Position numbers and translations under genes: made by a program
From: an uncultured Clostridia bacterium
GTDB lineage: Bacteria; Bacillota; Clostridia; UBA1381
Assembly (NCBI GenBank): GCA_959602045.1
Contig: CAUGRT010000005.1
Location: 1-64,000, forward strand
DNA: 64,000 nucleotides
Reading direction: 5' to 3'
Shown: one piece after another, positions 1 through 9,427 of the stretch
Numbering within the stretch: position 1 is the first letter of the stretch
How the letters are laid out: every line of letters begins with the position of its first letter
The notes under the pieces: generated by a model
The model's database searches: none
The model's input: only the letters and a program-made list of their open reading frames with translations
Told to the model about the DNA's origin: nothing

Positions 1-98
1 TTCAGCAGGCGAAAAAGATTCTGGAAAGCTGCGGCGTGGAGACCGTGATGTGCCTCCCCCTTTTTATATTCTTCAATCCTCCGAATGGGTATTACCTT
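1..98 (+). other. possible 3' tail of a rightward gene at the window edge
   Basis: Reading from base 3 the plus strand is open and gives QQAKKILESCGVETVMC and then a less convincing hydrophobic stretch. This could be the end of a gene that starts outside the window and converges on the patatin gene. The open frame continues past base 98 into the patatin gene as its antisense. Codon choice is plausible for about the first 17 residues only. No family can be named. Confidence 0.2.
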
Positions 99-1253
99 TT
101 AATGCATGTCCGCTGCTGCCGTCATTTTCTGCCGAAAATACAGCAAAGCGGATGCAGCGCCGTAATTTCTTCCCAATAAATCCAGCTTGCTTTTCACAAA
201 GTCAAAGCCGTTTGTATCTAAAATCTCAACCAGGCTGCAAATCACAGATTTGTCATCCAGACGAGAAAGCTTTTCAATCTTGTCAATCTCGGAAATGCCC
301 GATTTTTCCGACAACTCCCGTTGAATCAGATATGCCGCCAACAGTTCTTTCACCAAATCGTCAAACGCCACCTCGCGAAGCAGCTCCAGTCCCAACGCTT
401 TCGCCGCCCACTGCACGCCGTCAATAATCTCTTGACCATAGCGCATATGAATTGCCCGATATTCCGACGCATTAAAATAACATTCGCGCCCGAACAGCAC
501 CCCGAATTCACGCTTACAATCCAAATACCCCTCAGCAATACTGCGGCGGATTTTCTCTTGGTTGAAGTCCATCGTCCCCGTACAAGGACAGCGACATTCG
601 ATCGGAATCATGTTCCGCCCGGAAGTATTGAAATCCCGATAAAATCCGATCCCTTTGACGTTGACGGTAATAATATCGTCAATGCCCCGATTCAGCAGCA
701 TATCCACAGGCATATTGTTCGCCATGCCGGCGTCGATCAATTTCTGATTCCCGATTTCCCGCGCCTTAAAGCCCGGCAAGCATGCCGCCGCCATCAGATA
801 CGGAATCAGCTGCCCTTTGGGAATCTCATTTTTGTAAAGAGTAATCAGCTTTTTTTCGGTCAGAGAGTAGGTTGTCATTCCAAAGTCCACCTTAGACCGC
901 CGAACCGCATCCTCGTCCAGAATTTTTCTCAGCAGTTCCTCCAGAGGGTTCATATCCAACCCGGAGCCTTGAGAAACCTTTTGAAAAATTTTAAGGACAT
1001 TCTTCCATTCAAAAAGATCGCTTTCCTTCGCAAGCTCCGGCGGAAGTGAGACAATATCGTCCAATGCAATCTGTTCCCAAAGCTTCAGCGCGGTTTCCAA
1101 ATCCCCCTGCGCGAATAACGCCCCGTTAATCGCGCCGATGGATGAACCCGAAACGGCACAAACCTCAATATTCATCTCTTTCAGAGCCTTCCACACTCCG
1201 ACATGATACGCTCCGCGGACACCGCCGCCCGCAAGCACAAGACCGAACGCCAT
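99..1253 (-). CDS. patatin-like phospholipase family protein
   Basis: Predicted serine acyl hydrolase that uses a Ser-Asp dyad on phospholipids or other acyl esters; the true substrate is unknown. The oxyanion glycine loop GGGVRG is at about residues 9-14, the nucleophile elbow GSSIG places Ser at about 38, and the dyad Asp is in LIDAGMANN near residue 174. The usual family motif is DGG/DGA; here it reads DAG. About 190 further residues follow the patatin domain and are not recognised. No signal peptide or membrane segment is visible, so a cytoplasmic or peripheral membrane place is likely. The frame stays open upstream into the preceding gene, but MAFGLVLAGGG is the natural family start, with an AGGAGG-like site (CAGACAGGAGG) just before it. 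The phosphoribosyltransferase gene lies 16 bp upstream on the same strand, so the two are probably co-transcribed. Confidence 0.85.
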   Translation of the reverse strand: MAFGLVLAGGGVRGAYHVGVWKALKEMNIEVCAVSGSSIGAINGALFAQGDLETALKLWEQIALDDIVSLPPELAKESDLFEWKNVLKIFQKVSQGSGLDMNPLEELLRKILDEDAVRRSKVDFGMTTYSLTEKKLITLYKNEIPKGQLIPYLMAAACLPGFKAREIGNQKLIDAGMANNMPVDMLLNRGIDDIITVNVKGIGFYRDFNTSGRNMIPIECRCPCTGTMDFNQEKIRRSIAEGYLDCKREFGVLFGRECYFNASEYRAIHMRYGQEIIDGVQWAAKALGLELLREVAFDDLVKELLAAYLIQRELSEKSGISEIDKIEKLSRLDDKSVICSLVEILDTNGFDFVKSKLDLLGRNYGAASALLYFRQKMTAAADMH

Positions 1254-1269
1254 AAATCCTCCTGTCTGA

Positions 1270-1824
1270 TTACGCGATCGGATTGCCTTCCTTATCAAAT
1301 AAAGGCAGCTTTTCCAGGAAAATAATATCCTCTCTGTCGGCAGCTTCTCCCTCTGCCAAAACCGCCATCCGTGCGCAGATTTCTCCGCCGCACGCCGAAA
1401 CAAGGCTCTCCAACGCAGCCAATGATTCTCCTGTGCTGATAACATCGTCGATGATCAGTACCTTTTTTCCTTTTAAAAGTACTGCGTCATCCGATCCCAG
1501 ACACAGCTTCTGCATGCCCTCTGTCGTAATGGAATCCACATCCGCATAAACAATATCGCGCATATACAGCTTCGGCGCTTTCCGTGCGACAATATAATTA
1601 TGCCCTGTCAGTCTTGCAAATTCATATGCCAGCGGGATTCCCTTGGATTCTGCCGTTACAACAACGTCAAAATCGGGCGCTTTTTCAGCCAGCGCTTTTG
1701 CACTCTCTGTAGTGATTTCCACATCCCCGAACATAATGAAAGCAGCAATCTGCAAATTGTCATTAATCGGGAACAGCGGAAGCTTTCGTTCCTTACCGGC
1801 GATTGTCATTGTATAGTATTTCAT
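1270..1824 (-). CDS. adenine/xanthine-type phosphoribosyltransferase family protein
   Basis: Type I phosphoribosyltransferase, expected to transfer a nucleobase to PRPP in purine salvage. The PRPP-binding motif VLIIDDVISTGESL lies at about residues 122-135, and VVVTAESKGIPLAYEFAR at about 54-71 is the segment typical of Apt-like enzymes. Length 184 aa is normal for the group. The base accepted cannot be told from the sequence. The start chosen is MKYYTM, placed after the ribosome site GGAATGGAGAATTAAA. An upstream in-frame GTG would only translate the hairpin module in front of the gene. The patatin-like gene follows 16 bp downstream. Confidence 0.82.
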   Translation of the reverse strand: MKYYTMTIAGKERKLPLFPINDNLQIAAFIMFGDVEITTESAKALAEKAPDFDVVVTAESKGIPLAYEFARLTGHNYIVARKAPKLYMRDIVYADVDSITTEGMQKLCLGSDDAVLLKGKKVLIIDDVISTGESLAALESLVSACGGEICARMAVLAEGEAADREDIIFLEKLPLFDKEGNPIA

Positions 1825-1828
1825 TTTA

Positions 1829-1867
1829 ATTCTCCATTCCGCCGCCGACCGCGGCACAAATCTAACG
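1829..1867 (-). promoter_or_regulatory. hairpin-plus-Shine-Dalgarno module, copy a
   Basis: Read on the minus strand: TTTGTGCCGC, loop GGTC, GGCGGCGGAATGGAGA, then ATTAAA-ATG. The GCCGC/GCGGC stem ends 4-5 bases before the ribosome-binding GGAGA. The same module precedes parB, walK, ilvN, apgM and ecfA1. Confidence 0.6.
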
Positions 1868-2070
1868 TAAAAAAGAGTATGTATCAGGGACTACCCCTTT
1901 TAGGATACACATATCTATTATATTATATATCTTCCGCGCTGTCAATGGAAAACAGCGGAAATAAATTTTTTTGTACAACTTTTCACAAAAAAAGACATCG
2001 CGGATTGTGACTTCCGAAAGACAGAAATCACGTGCATCCGCCATGTCATAAGGTGGGTTACCAATTTCAT

Positions 2071-2862
2071 TTATTTTTTGACCCGAATCCGGTATTCGGT
2101 TCCCCAGTCAAAATCCTCCTCCTCCATATTCGCGTCAACGCCGCCCTTTTTCATGAGATCCATCGCCTTTTTTACGGTGTTTTTGAAAAAGGACAGATTA
2201 TTTGTTCCTTTCGTTTCTGTTTTCGGCTTTTTGGGGGGCGGCTCCAGCATGGACTGAATCATATCCTCCGTTTCCGCAACGGTCATGGAATTTAAGCAAA
2301 TGCGCTTGACCGCTTCCAGCTGCTCTGCTTCGGTATGCAGCCGCAAAAGTGCACGCGCATGTCGCTCCGTCAGATCATAATCGCGGATAAACTTTCGGAT
2401 GATGGGGGAAAGCCGTAAAAGCCGCAGCTTATTCGCAACACTGGACGGACTTTTTCCAATTTTTTCTGCAACCTCCGTCTGTGTCATTCCCTGCTCGTGA
2501 ATAAGCTTTTCATAGCTTTGCGCGATTTCAAAAAACGTTAAATCCTCACGCTGTAAATTTTCCAGCAAGGATAGAATTGCACTCTTTTTCTCATCACTTT
2601 GCACAATAATGACCGGAACTTCGGAAAGTCCGGCAAGCTGTGCCGCGCGAAACCGCCGCTCTCCGGCAATCAGCTCATAACCGCCGCCGGTGCGCCGCAC
2701 CGTAATCGGATTTAACAGCCCAAATTCCAGAATTGAATCTTTCAGTTCCTCTAAGCTTGAATCATCAAAGTATTGCCTCGGCTGATATTTATTCGGCGCG
2801 ATCTCCTCCAACGGCAGATTCGTCAGGGTTTCGTTTTTTTGTCTTTTTAATAAGTTTAACAT
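2071..2862 (-). CDS. ParB/Noc-family DNA-binding CTPase
   Basis: ParB-type partition or nucleoid-occlusion protein that loads at parS-like sites and slides as a CTP-dependent clamp. The N-terminal ParB/Srx domain carries the CTP-binding motif GERRFRAA at about residues 67-74. The helix-turn-helix TQTEVAEKIGKSPSSVANKL lies at about 120-140, followed by the ParB-type helix RHARALLRL. A dimerising C-terminus closes the 263 aa, the usual length. The position after rsmG matches noc in Bacillus (gidA-rsmG-noc). No parA/soj is adjacent, so Noc-like function is a little more likely than Spo0J; the HTH sequence alone does not decide. The start at MLNLLKRQK follows the hairpin-SD module (AACGGAGATTTCT-ATG). 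Confidence 0.87.
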   Translation of the reverse strand: MLNLLKRQKNETLTNLPLEEIAPNKYQPRQYFDDSSLEELKDSILEFGLLNPITVRRTGGGYELIAGERRFRAAQLAGLSEVPVIIVQSDEKKSAILSLLENLQREDLTFFEIAQSYEKLIHEQGMTQTEVAEKIGKSPSSVANKLRLLRLSPIIRKFIRDYDLTERHARALLRLHTEAEQLEAVKRICLNSMTVAETEDMIQSMLEPPPKKPKTETKGTNNLSFFKNTVKKAMDLMKKGGVDANMEEEDFDWGTEYRIRVKK

Positions 2863-2865
2863 AGA

Positions 2866-2904
2866 AATCTCCGTTCTGCCGCCGATAGCGGCACAAATCC
2901 AACG
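2866..2904 (-). promoter_or_regulatory. hairpin-plus-Shine-Dalgarno module, copy b (parB leader)
   Basis: Minus strand: GGATTTGTGCCGC, loop TATC, GGCGGCAGAACGGAGA, TTTCT-ATG. This copy is close to the family consensus. Confidence 0.6.
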
Positions 2905-3009
2905 CAAAGCTTTCGGTTGTTAATCAATAATGAAATGCTTTTTTCGCGTTAGTCTGTCGGTATATCGTTATGGGGATTGTAAAATAAGATCGGTGTGGGG
3001 TGTGGGTGG

Positions 3010-3107
3010 GGGAATACAAGTGTATTGCATTCTATTGCGGCTCAGACATCCGCTACGCTGCGCGGAGTAGAACTCGCCTTCATAGAATGAAATACACTTG
3101 TATTCCC
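3010..3107 (+). repeat. dispersed hairpin element, copy 1
   Basis: The core CGGCTCAGACATCCGC-TACGCTGCGCGGA-GTAGAACTCGCCT is at about 3038-3079. It is enclosed by arms GGGAATACAAGTGTATT... and ...AATACACTTGTATTCCC that are complementary over about 26 bp with one internal mismatch. It lies between rsmG and parB. Short open frames across it are only readings of the palindrome. Confidence 0.9.
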
Positions 3108-3223
3108 GGGAAGGCTTGTTTTTACCGATGGGTTGGTTTCTGTTCCGATTCCGATATGTTGGGTTCTGAGCCGATGTTTTCGTTCCGAAATTTATTTTAC
3201 AATTCCCTAATATTTAAAGGTAT

Positions 3224-3254
3224 CGGAGGGCAGAGAAAAAATCTCTGTCCTCCG
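3224..3254. repeat. strong intergenic hairpin
   Basis: CGGAGGGCAGAGA, loop AAAAA, TCTCTGTCCTCCG: 13 pairs including one G-T. No T-run follows on either strand, so it is not a standard intrinsic terminator. It sits in the rsmG-parB gap next to a second structured stretch. Confidence 0.6.
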
Positions 3255-3272
3255 CCCTCGGTGGTGGAAGGT

Positions 3273-3346
3273 GTAAGACATCTTGGGGGTGCGGAGCGTT
3301 TGGGGAGACTCCGCTGTTCTAAGTACTCTTTGTACCGCTGTCTTAC
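3273..3346. repeat. branched stem-loop (three-way-junction-like) intergenic element
   Basis: The outer stem GTAAGACA (3273-3280) pairs with TGTCTTAC (3339-3346). It encloses the stem GCGGAG (3291-3296)/CTCCGC (3309-3314) and a weak GTAC/GTAC stem (about 3323-3335). The 557-bp gap between rsmG and parB holds this, the 3224 hairpin and element copy 1. It is not a tRNA: no acceptor or anticodon pattern is seen. Confidence 0.45.
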
Positions 3347-3419
3347 AAATACCATTATACCATACTTTTCCAAAAAATAAAGCAAATTCGTATTTCAGAA
3401 TTTGCTTTATTTCGATAAA

Positions 3420-4154
3420 TTATTTATTTTTCGACAGACTATAACAGGTTTCGATTGGGGATTTTACGGCAATTCCCGGTTTTCTGGGATATTTTGACGG
3501 AGTACGTCGTACTTTTTTTATAATAATAATGCGATGGGAAAGCTCAGTAAACGGAATTTGCGCTTCAAATACCGATTCCACCTCGCCGCCCAAAATATAA
3601 ATCGCACGTTTTGCCTCCTCCAGTTCCTCATCGGCAAGCGGCCCCTTTAAAGCCAGGAAATAGCCGCCCACGCGCACGAAAGGCAAGCACCATTCCGCAA
3701 GCACGCGTAATCTTGCCACGGCTCTGGAAACCGCAGTATCAAATTTTTCACGATATGCCGCGTTCATTCCGAAATCCTCGGCACGCCCATGAACACACGC
3801 CACACCGTCCAACTCCAATGCCAGTGCAGTATCCTCCAGAAAGCATACGCGTTTTTTCAGCGAATCCAACAGTGTCAGCTGCATTTGCGGACGGGCGATT
3901 TTCAGCACCAAGCCGGGGAATCCCGCACCCGTCCCGACATCAATAACATGCTCGCCCACTTTGCCGGTCATTAAAACCGTCAGCGAATCCAGAAAGTGTT
4001 TGGTTGCAATTTCCGCATCCTCGGTAATCGCGGTTAAATTGACTTGCTTGTTGCGCTCTTGCAGCAATTCGGCGTATTGTTTGAGCTGTGCAAGCTGTCG
4101 GTCAGTCATCGGCAAATCCATCTGCTCGCAGCCCCTGCGTAAAATTTCCGTCAT
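3420..4154 (-). CDS. rsmG: 16S rRNA (guanine527-N7)-methyltransferase RsmG
   Basis: Methylates N7 of G527 in the 530 loop of 16S rRNA using S-adenosylmethionine. The SAM-binding motif [13 protein letters not shown] is at about residues 70-82. [11 protein letters not shown] near residue 33 and KHFLDSL near 52 are typical of the family. Length is 244 aa. After YPRKPG, where most RsmG proteins end, about 18 extra residues follow with no clear motif. The ATG overlaps the glmM stop by four bases (ATGA), so the two genes are translationally coupled. mnmG, the usual neighbour, is not in the window; ParB/Noc lies downstream. Confidence 0.95.
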   Translation of the reverse strand: MTEILRRGCEQMDLPMTDRQLAQLKQYAELLQERNKQVNLTAITEDAEIATKHFLDSLTVLMTGKVGEHVIDVGTGAGFPGLVLKIARPQMQLTLLDSLKKRVCFLEDTALALELDGVACVHGRAEDFGMNAAYREKFDTAVSRAVARLRVLAEWCLPFVRVGGYFLALKGPLADEELEEAKRAIYILGGEVESVFEAQIPFTELSHRIIIIKKVRRTPSKYPRKPGIAVKSPIETCYSLSKNK

Positions 4155-5500
4155 CCTAAAATATCCTCAATCATTTTCGCAAGCTCTTCCGCTTTTTTGC
4201 GAATATATTCCTTATCCTTGCCCTCGATCATCACACGCACCAGCGGCTCTGTTCCGGACGGACGAATCAAAACTCTGCCCTCGCCGGCAAATTCATCCTC
4301 CAACGCCTTGCAGGCGGCGGCAATCTGCTCATTCTCCATATACTGATTCTTGTTTTCCGGCTTTACCTTTGCATTAATCAGCACCTGCGGCAGTACCGTC
4401 ACGATCGAAGCCGCTTCGGACGCTTTCATGCCGGTCTTTTTCAAAACGGACAGGAACTGCAATGCGCTGACAAGACCATCTCCTGTTGTATTATGATCCA
4501 GGAAGATAATATGACCGCTCTGTTCGCCGCCGATATTGTAGCCGTTTGCCAGCATTTCCTCCAGTACATATCGGTCGCCGACCTTTGTTCTGGGAATATT
4601 AATCTCCATTTTTTCACCGGCGATAAACAGTCCCAAATTGCTCATTACGGTTGCAACTAAGGTATTTTGTTTGAGCGTACCCTGTGATTTCATATATTTC
4701 GCACACGCCGCCATAATCTGGTCGCCGTCAATCAGATTTCCGTTTTCATCCACCGCCAGCATACGGTCAGCGTCGCCGTCAAAGGCAATTCCCACGTCCG
4801 CGCCGATAGAGGTTACATACGCCTGTAGGCTTTCCATATGCGTAGAACCGCATTGACGGTTGATATTGACACCATCGGGGGTGTTGTGAATGGCTTCCAC
4901 ATCCGCTCCCAGTTTATTCAATGCTTTGAAAGCGGTCTGATAGCTTGCACCGTTGGCACAGTCTACGGCAACCTTAATTCCGTCCAGACGACAGTCAATC
5001 GTTGAACAAGCAAAAGAAACATAGTCCTCCACTGCGGCGTGGTTTGCGCTGACATATCCGACACCGCCGTGCGTCGGCAAAACATCCAGCTGCTTTTCGC
5101 CGAGAATATATTGCTCAATTTCATTTTCAATTCCATCGGAAAGCTTATAGCCGTCGCCATTGAAGAATTTGATTCCGTTATATTCGCAAGGATTATGCGA
5201 TGCGGAAATGACAACGCCTGCGTCTGCGCCGTATAAGCGCGTTAAATAAGCGACTGCCGGTGTGGGAATTACGCCGAGGGGAATAACTTTTGCGCCCATG
5301 GAGCAAAGTCCTGCCGTAAGCGCCGCCTCCAGCATATCTCCTGATTTTCTTGTATCTTTACCAATTAAAATTCTGGGTCTTTTGGAGGTATGCTTTGTCA
5401 GCACATACGCGCCGCACTGTCCGGTCGAAAATGCCAGCTGCGCGGTCAATTCCTTATTCGCAATTCCTCTGATTCCGTCTGTTCCGAATAATCTTCCCAT
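4151..5500 (-). CDS. glmM: phosphoglucosamine mutase GlmM
   Basis: Converts glucosamine-6-phosphate to glucosamine-1-phosphate for UDP-GlcNAc and peptidoglycan synthesis. The N-terminal [12 protein letters not shown] is characteristic, the phosphoserine loop VVISASHNP places the catalytic Ser near residue 101, the metal loop is DGDADR, and the phosphate-binding loop RPSGTEP is near the C-terminus. Length 449 aa is exactly the family size. The frame is open 28 codons further upstream, but MGRLFG is the conserved start. It follows AAAGGA by 12 bases, with an extra in-frame ATG inside the spacer (ATG-ATT-GAA-AAC-ATG). rsmG follows with a 4-base overlap. Confidence 0.96.
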   Translation of the reverse strand: MGRLFGTDGIRGIANKELTAQLAFSTGQCGAYVLTKHTSKRPRILIGKDTRKSGDMLEAALTAGLCSMGAKVIPLGVIPTPAVAYLTRLYGADAGVVISASHNPCEYNGIKFFNGDGYKLSDGIENEIEQYILGEKQLDVLPTHGGVGYVSANHAAVEDYVSFACSTIDCRLDGIKVAVDCANGASYQTAFKALNKLGADVEAIHNTPDGVNINRQCGSTHMESLQAYVTSIGADVGIAFDGDADRMLAVDENGNLIDGDQIMAACAKYMKSQGTLKQNTLVATVMSNLGLFIAGEKMEINIPRTKVGDRYVLEEMLANGYNIGGEQSGHIIFLDHNTTGDGLVSALQFLSVLKKTGMKASEAASIVTVLPQVLINAKVKPENKNQYMENEQIAAACKALEDEFAGEGRVLIRPSGTEPLVRVMIEGKDKEYIRKKAEELAKMIEDILG

Positions 5501-5546
5501 GTTTTCAATCATTCCTTTCATTTTATTGTTTTCTTCATGTGGGGTG

Positions 5547-5622
5547 GGAAATTTCATCTGTTTTTTTCGTTCCGGCTCAGACATCCGCTGCGCTGCGCGG
5601 AATAAAAAACAATTGAAATTTC
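5547..5622 (+). repeat. dispersed hairpin element, copy 2 (truncated)
   Basis: The left arm GGAAATTTCATCTGTTTTTT and the first part of the core (CGGCTCAGACATCCGC-TGCGCTGCGCGGA) are present. The last third of the core and the start of the right arm are missing. The remaining right arm AACAATTGAAATTTCT still matches the outer left arm. It lies in the glmM leader. Confidence 0.75.
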
Positions 5623-5690
5623 TATTAAAAATCGCATTTTGCCATTGTTTATGTATACTGATTTAAGCCGTTGCAAACGTTCTATACTCT

Positions 5691-5719
5691 ATTATATAAC
5701 AAATCCAACGGATTGTAAA
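5691..5719 (-). promoter_or_regulatory. probable sigma-A promoter of glmM-rsmG
   Basis: On the minus strand, TTTACA is followed by a 17-base spacer and TATAAT. The -35 is at 5719-5714 and the -10 at 5696-5691. It overlaps a rightward promoter-like pair (TTGCAA at 5671-5676, TATAAC at 5695-5700) that could serve the amidase gene. Confidence 0.6.
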
Positions 5720-5808
5720 CAGATTTTTTCGATTTGCATATTATACAATAACCTACCGCCTATACGGACGGCGGCGCGCTCAATGCCGGCCCGAAGGGAG
5801 GTGATTTT

Positions 5809-6303
5809 ATGATGTACAATCGCGATGCCGCGGTGGAGTATGCCAACACCTGGGCATACAGTCGCAATCCTGCTTATTACGACTTTTCTCAGATTGGCGG
5901 AAACTGTACCAATTTTGCATCTCAATGTATCTATGCCGGCAGCGGCGTAATGAACTATACCCCGATTTACGGTTGGTACTATATTGATGTCAACGACAGA
6001 GCGCCTGCCTGGACCGGTGTCAATGAGCTGTTTCGGTTCTTAACCACAAACCGCGGTCCGGGGCCGCAGGGAGAGCTTGTTCCGCTCAGCCGCATTGAAA
6101 AAGGAGACGTTATCCAGCTGAGATTTAATTCGGGAGAAAAATTTGACCATACGCCGGTTGTAACCGATGCCGGCGACGGAACTCCCGACACGATTCTCCT
6201 TGCCGCGAATTCCAGGGATGTTAATTGTCGTCCGCTTTCTACTTATGATTATATGGAGCTGCGACCGATTCATATTTTCAATGTGAATCCGCAGCAAACA
6301 TAG
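5809..6303 (+). CDS. small amidase-domain (Amidase_6-like) protein
   Basis: Stand-alone domain of 164 aa resembling the putative amidase domain found at the C-terminus of clostridial cell-wall and spore proteins. The opening YNRDAAVEYANTWAYSRNP is typical. GGNCTNFASQC near residues 30-40 supplies the probable catalytic Cys33, and FDHTPVVTD near 127 the His. No signal peptide or membrane segment is present, so it either acts inside the cell or spore or leaves by another route. The substrate is unknown; peptidoglycan amide bonds are a guess from related proteins. It has an excellent ribosome site, GGGAGGTGATTTT-ATG. It is a single gene convergent with mscL, the two sharing a hairpin terminator. 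Confidence 0.78.
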   Translation: MMYNRDAAVEYANTWAYSRNPAYYDFSQIGGNCTNFASQCIYAGSGVMNYTPIYGWYYIDVNDRAPAWTGVNELFRFLTTNRGPGPQGELVPLSRIEKGDVIQLRFNSGEKFDHTPVVTDAGDGTPDTILLAANSRDVNCRPLSTYDYMELRPIHIFNVNPQQT

Positions 6304-6321
6304 CGGCTTTCCGTTCCCGAA

Positions 6322-6407
6322 AAAAGGGGCTGTTGCCCGGAGTACGGACTCTTTCGTGAAAAATCTCTCCGAAAGAGTCCGCATACAAACAACAGTCCCG
6401 TATTTTT
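6322..6407. terminator. nested hairpin terminator between amidase gene and mscL
   Basis: The outer stem GGGGCTGTTG (6326-6335)/CAACAGTCCC (6390-6399) encloses CGGACTCTTTCG (6345-6356)/CGAAAGAGTCCG (6370-6381), 12 perfect pairs. T-runs follow on the plus side (GTATTTTT) and on the minus side (TTTTTTC before the stem), so it can act for both convergent genes. Confidence 0.75.
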
Positions 6408-6810
6408 AAAGATTTTCTTTTTCCTTGAGCAAATCCCGGATTTCAGCCAACAATTCCTCTTGTGTGGGATCCTGCACTTCCTCCGGAGTTTCCTCCTCTT
6501 CTTTCTTCTTAAACGTCATATCACGCAGCGTATTCATTGCCTTTACCATGAGAAATACCGAACCTGCAATAATCAGAAAATTGATAATGGATTGCAGAAA
6601 TATCCCGTAATTCAGCGTTGCACTGCCGATGCTGACAGATAAATCCGTTACATCCGCTTTGCCGGTAAGCATATTGACAATCGGAGTCAATATATCCTCA
6701 ACCAATGAATTTACAATTTTAGTAAACGCTCCGCCGACAACAACGCCGACAGCCATATCAATCACATTGCCGCGCGAAATAAATTCCTTAAATTCGTCCA
6801 GTATCTTCAT
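6406..6810 (-). CDS. mscL: large-conductance mechanosensitive channel MscL
   Basis: Homopentameric inner-membrane channel that opens on membrane tension to release solutes during osmotic downshock. The N-terminal amphipathic FKEFISRGNVIDMAVGVVVG leads into TM1, with VVGGAFTKIVNSLVEDILTP characteristic. TM2 is at about residues 70-95 (SIINFLIIAGSVFLMVKAMN). An acidic/basic cytoplasmic helix, TQEELLAEIRDLLKE, closes the protein. Length 134 aa is typical. It lies directly downstream of glyS on the same strand (20 bp) and is probably read with it. Confidence 0.95.
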   Translation of the reverse strand: MKILDEFKEFISRGNVIDMAVGVVVGGAFTKIVNSLVEDILTPIVNMLTGKADVTDLSVSIGSATLNYGIFLQSIINFLIIAGSVFLMVKAMNTLRDMTFKKKEEEETPEEVQDPTQEELLAEIRDLLKEKENL

Positions 6811-6830
6811 CTGTTTGTTCCTCTCTGAAA

Positions 6831-8231
<1,401 letters not shown>

Positions 8232-8293
8232 TTTCCATACCACTCACTTTCAAGCTGTTTTTGCCGGACGTTACCGGTACATATATATCTTAT

Positions 8294-8323
8294 ATAATAT
8301 AATACAAAATGTGTATTTGTCAA
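8294..8323 (-). promoter_or_regulatory. probable promoter of glyS-mscL
   Basis: Minus strand TTGACA (8323-8318), an 18-base spacer, then TATTAT (8299-8294). Confidence 0.55.
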
Positions 8324-8359
8324 TACAAAACCGATAAAATGTTAAGAAATTGTAATGAA

Positions 8360-9157
8360 TCAGGCATCAATATAAATATCGTCCCTACCGTCCAGTTCAA
8401 ATTTCCATACCGGCTTCAGTCCGATTCCATTCCCTCGCTGCTCCATCACATAGCCGAGCGTCATCCCTTGAACCGTTACACGCCCGGAATTTTGAACCTG
8501 TTTTAACAGTTCTGCCAAAGCGTCTGCGGCGGATTTTGCAGTACGCGACTGACCGCGGCTGTAGGGGATATACCATACGCCGCTTGCCGAAACCAGACCG
8601 TCCTTTCGGATCACCAATGTAATGGCATCATTAAAAACGGGTTTGGAATCAATTGTTTTTGTGATGGATGAGGAAAAGCTGCCATCCTCCATTTTGGAGC
8701 TGATCACACTTCCGCTCAAATCAAACCCCAACGATTTTGCCATTCGCTCCGCCTTTTTTCCGCAGTTATAGCGGTCAATGCCGGACGCAATATCGGAAAA
8801 TAATCCGTCATTCGGGGTCAGCGTAAAGGCATCCTTTGAAAAAACCACCGTTCCGTTTTTTCCGGTGTACGTATCCGCCGCCGTTCCTTGAATCGATTCA
8901 CCGAGGATCGCCGCCGCGGTTTCCTGCCGATCCGCAGCCGCATTACGCATAGCGGCGGAAAAGACGGTTTGCGTGTCTGTATCAATCAGCTCCCGATCAA
9001 TGGAGATTTCATGTTTGGCAAGCCATGCGGAAAGGTTGTATGCCGTTGTACTGTCGGCGGTATTCTCTTTCGTTCCTTTTGCCAAAGAAAAGCACAAGAT
9101 AAATAAAACAGCCGCAGCTGCCGCCATACACAAGGCTTTAATCGAAAAATGCTTCAT
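8360..9157 (-). CDS. YycI-like membrane-anchored protein of the WalRK system
   Basis: 265 aa with one N-terminal membrane anchor (about residues 8-26, ALCMAAAAAVLFILCFSLA) and an extracytoplasmic remainder. The closing region LGYVMEQRGNGIGLKPVWKF...IYIDA resembles the end of YycI-type proteins (LGYY...PVWR...Y-NA). It also stands directly after walK, where yycH/yycI are found in Firmicutes. On that basis I propose a negative modulator of WalK, held in the membrane. The overall match is weak and no yycH is present. The gap to walK is 270 bp and contains two copies of the dispersed hairpin element. SD AAAGGAACAGTCACA-ATG. There is no other clear motif. Confidence 0.6.
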   Translation of the reverse strand: MKHFSIKALCMAAAAAVLFILCFSLAKGTKENTADSTTAYNLSAWLAKHEISIDRELIDTDTQTVFSAAMRNAAADRQETAAAILGESIQGTAADTYTGKNGTVVFSKDAFTLTPNDGLFSDIASGIDRYNCGKKAERMAKSLGFDLSGSVISSKMEDGSFSSSITKTIDSKPVFNDAITLVIRKDGLVSASGVWYIPYSRGQSRTAKSAADALAELLKQVQNSGRVTVQGMTLGYVMEQRGNGIGLKPVWKFELDGRDDIYIDA

Positions 9158-9191
9158 TGTGACTGTTCCTTTCTGGTTTAATGTGGTGGGG

Positions 9192-9282
9192 AAAATTCAT
9201 CGGTATTTCGTTCTATTTCGGCTCAAACATCCGCTACGTTGCGCGGAACTCGCCTACATAGAACGAAATACCGATGAATTTT
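9192..9282 (+). repeat. dispersed hairpin element, copy 3
   Basis: Arms AAAATTCATCGGTATTTCG and CGAAATACCGATGAATTTT are perfectly complementary. The core is shortened: CGGCTCAAACATCCGC-TACGTTGCGCGGA joins directly to ACTCGCCT, having lost GTAGA. It is in the walK-yycI gap, 35 bp from copy 4. Confidence 0.85.
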
Positions 9283-9316
9283 TATTCAGAACTTGACAAT
9301 CCGAGAGCTTCGTCAA

Positions 9317-9412
9317 GAAATATTGTCTGTTTTCACTCGATTCCGGCTCAGACATCCGCTACGCTGCGCGGAGTAGAACTCGCCTCCGTCGAGTGAAAAC
9401 AGACAATATTTC
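9317..9412 (+). repeat. dispersed hairpin element, copy 4
   Basis: The full core is enclosed by arms GAAATATTGTCTGTTTTCAC and GTGAAAACAGACAATATTTC, perfect complements, extended by TCGA/TCGA. The arm sequence differs from copy 3 only 35 bp away. Confidence 0.9.
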
Positions 9413-9427
9413 CAACCCCCTCTCCGG

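Noticed and set aside
1270..1857. Upstream GTG start (PRSAAEWRIK extension) for the phosphoribosyltransferase
   Set aside because: The extension is a translation of the hairpin-SD module, which occurs before unrelated genes. The same holds for extended starts at parB, apgM and ilvN.
3268..3350. tRNA gene
   Set aside because: The outer stem is 8 bp, there is no T-loop GTTCRA or anticodon arm, and the size of stems does not fit a cloverleaf.
3000..3380. 126-codon open frame across hairpin copy 1 (and similar frames at 5262, 9393, 51037, 56370, 60400)
   Set aside because: They read the conserved core in two frames (FYCGSDIRYAARSRTRLH or AAQTSATLRGVELAS). The open frame is a property of the repeated palindrome, flanks are unrelated and no SD is present.
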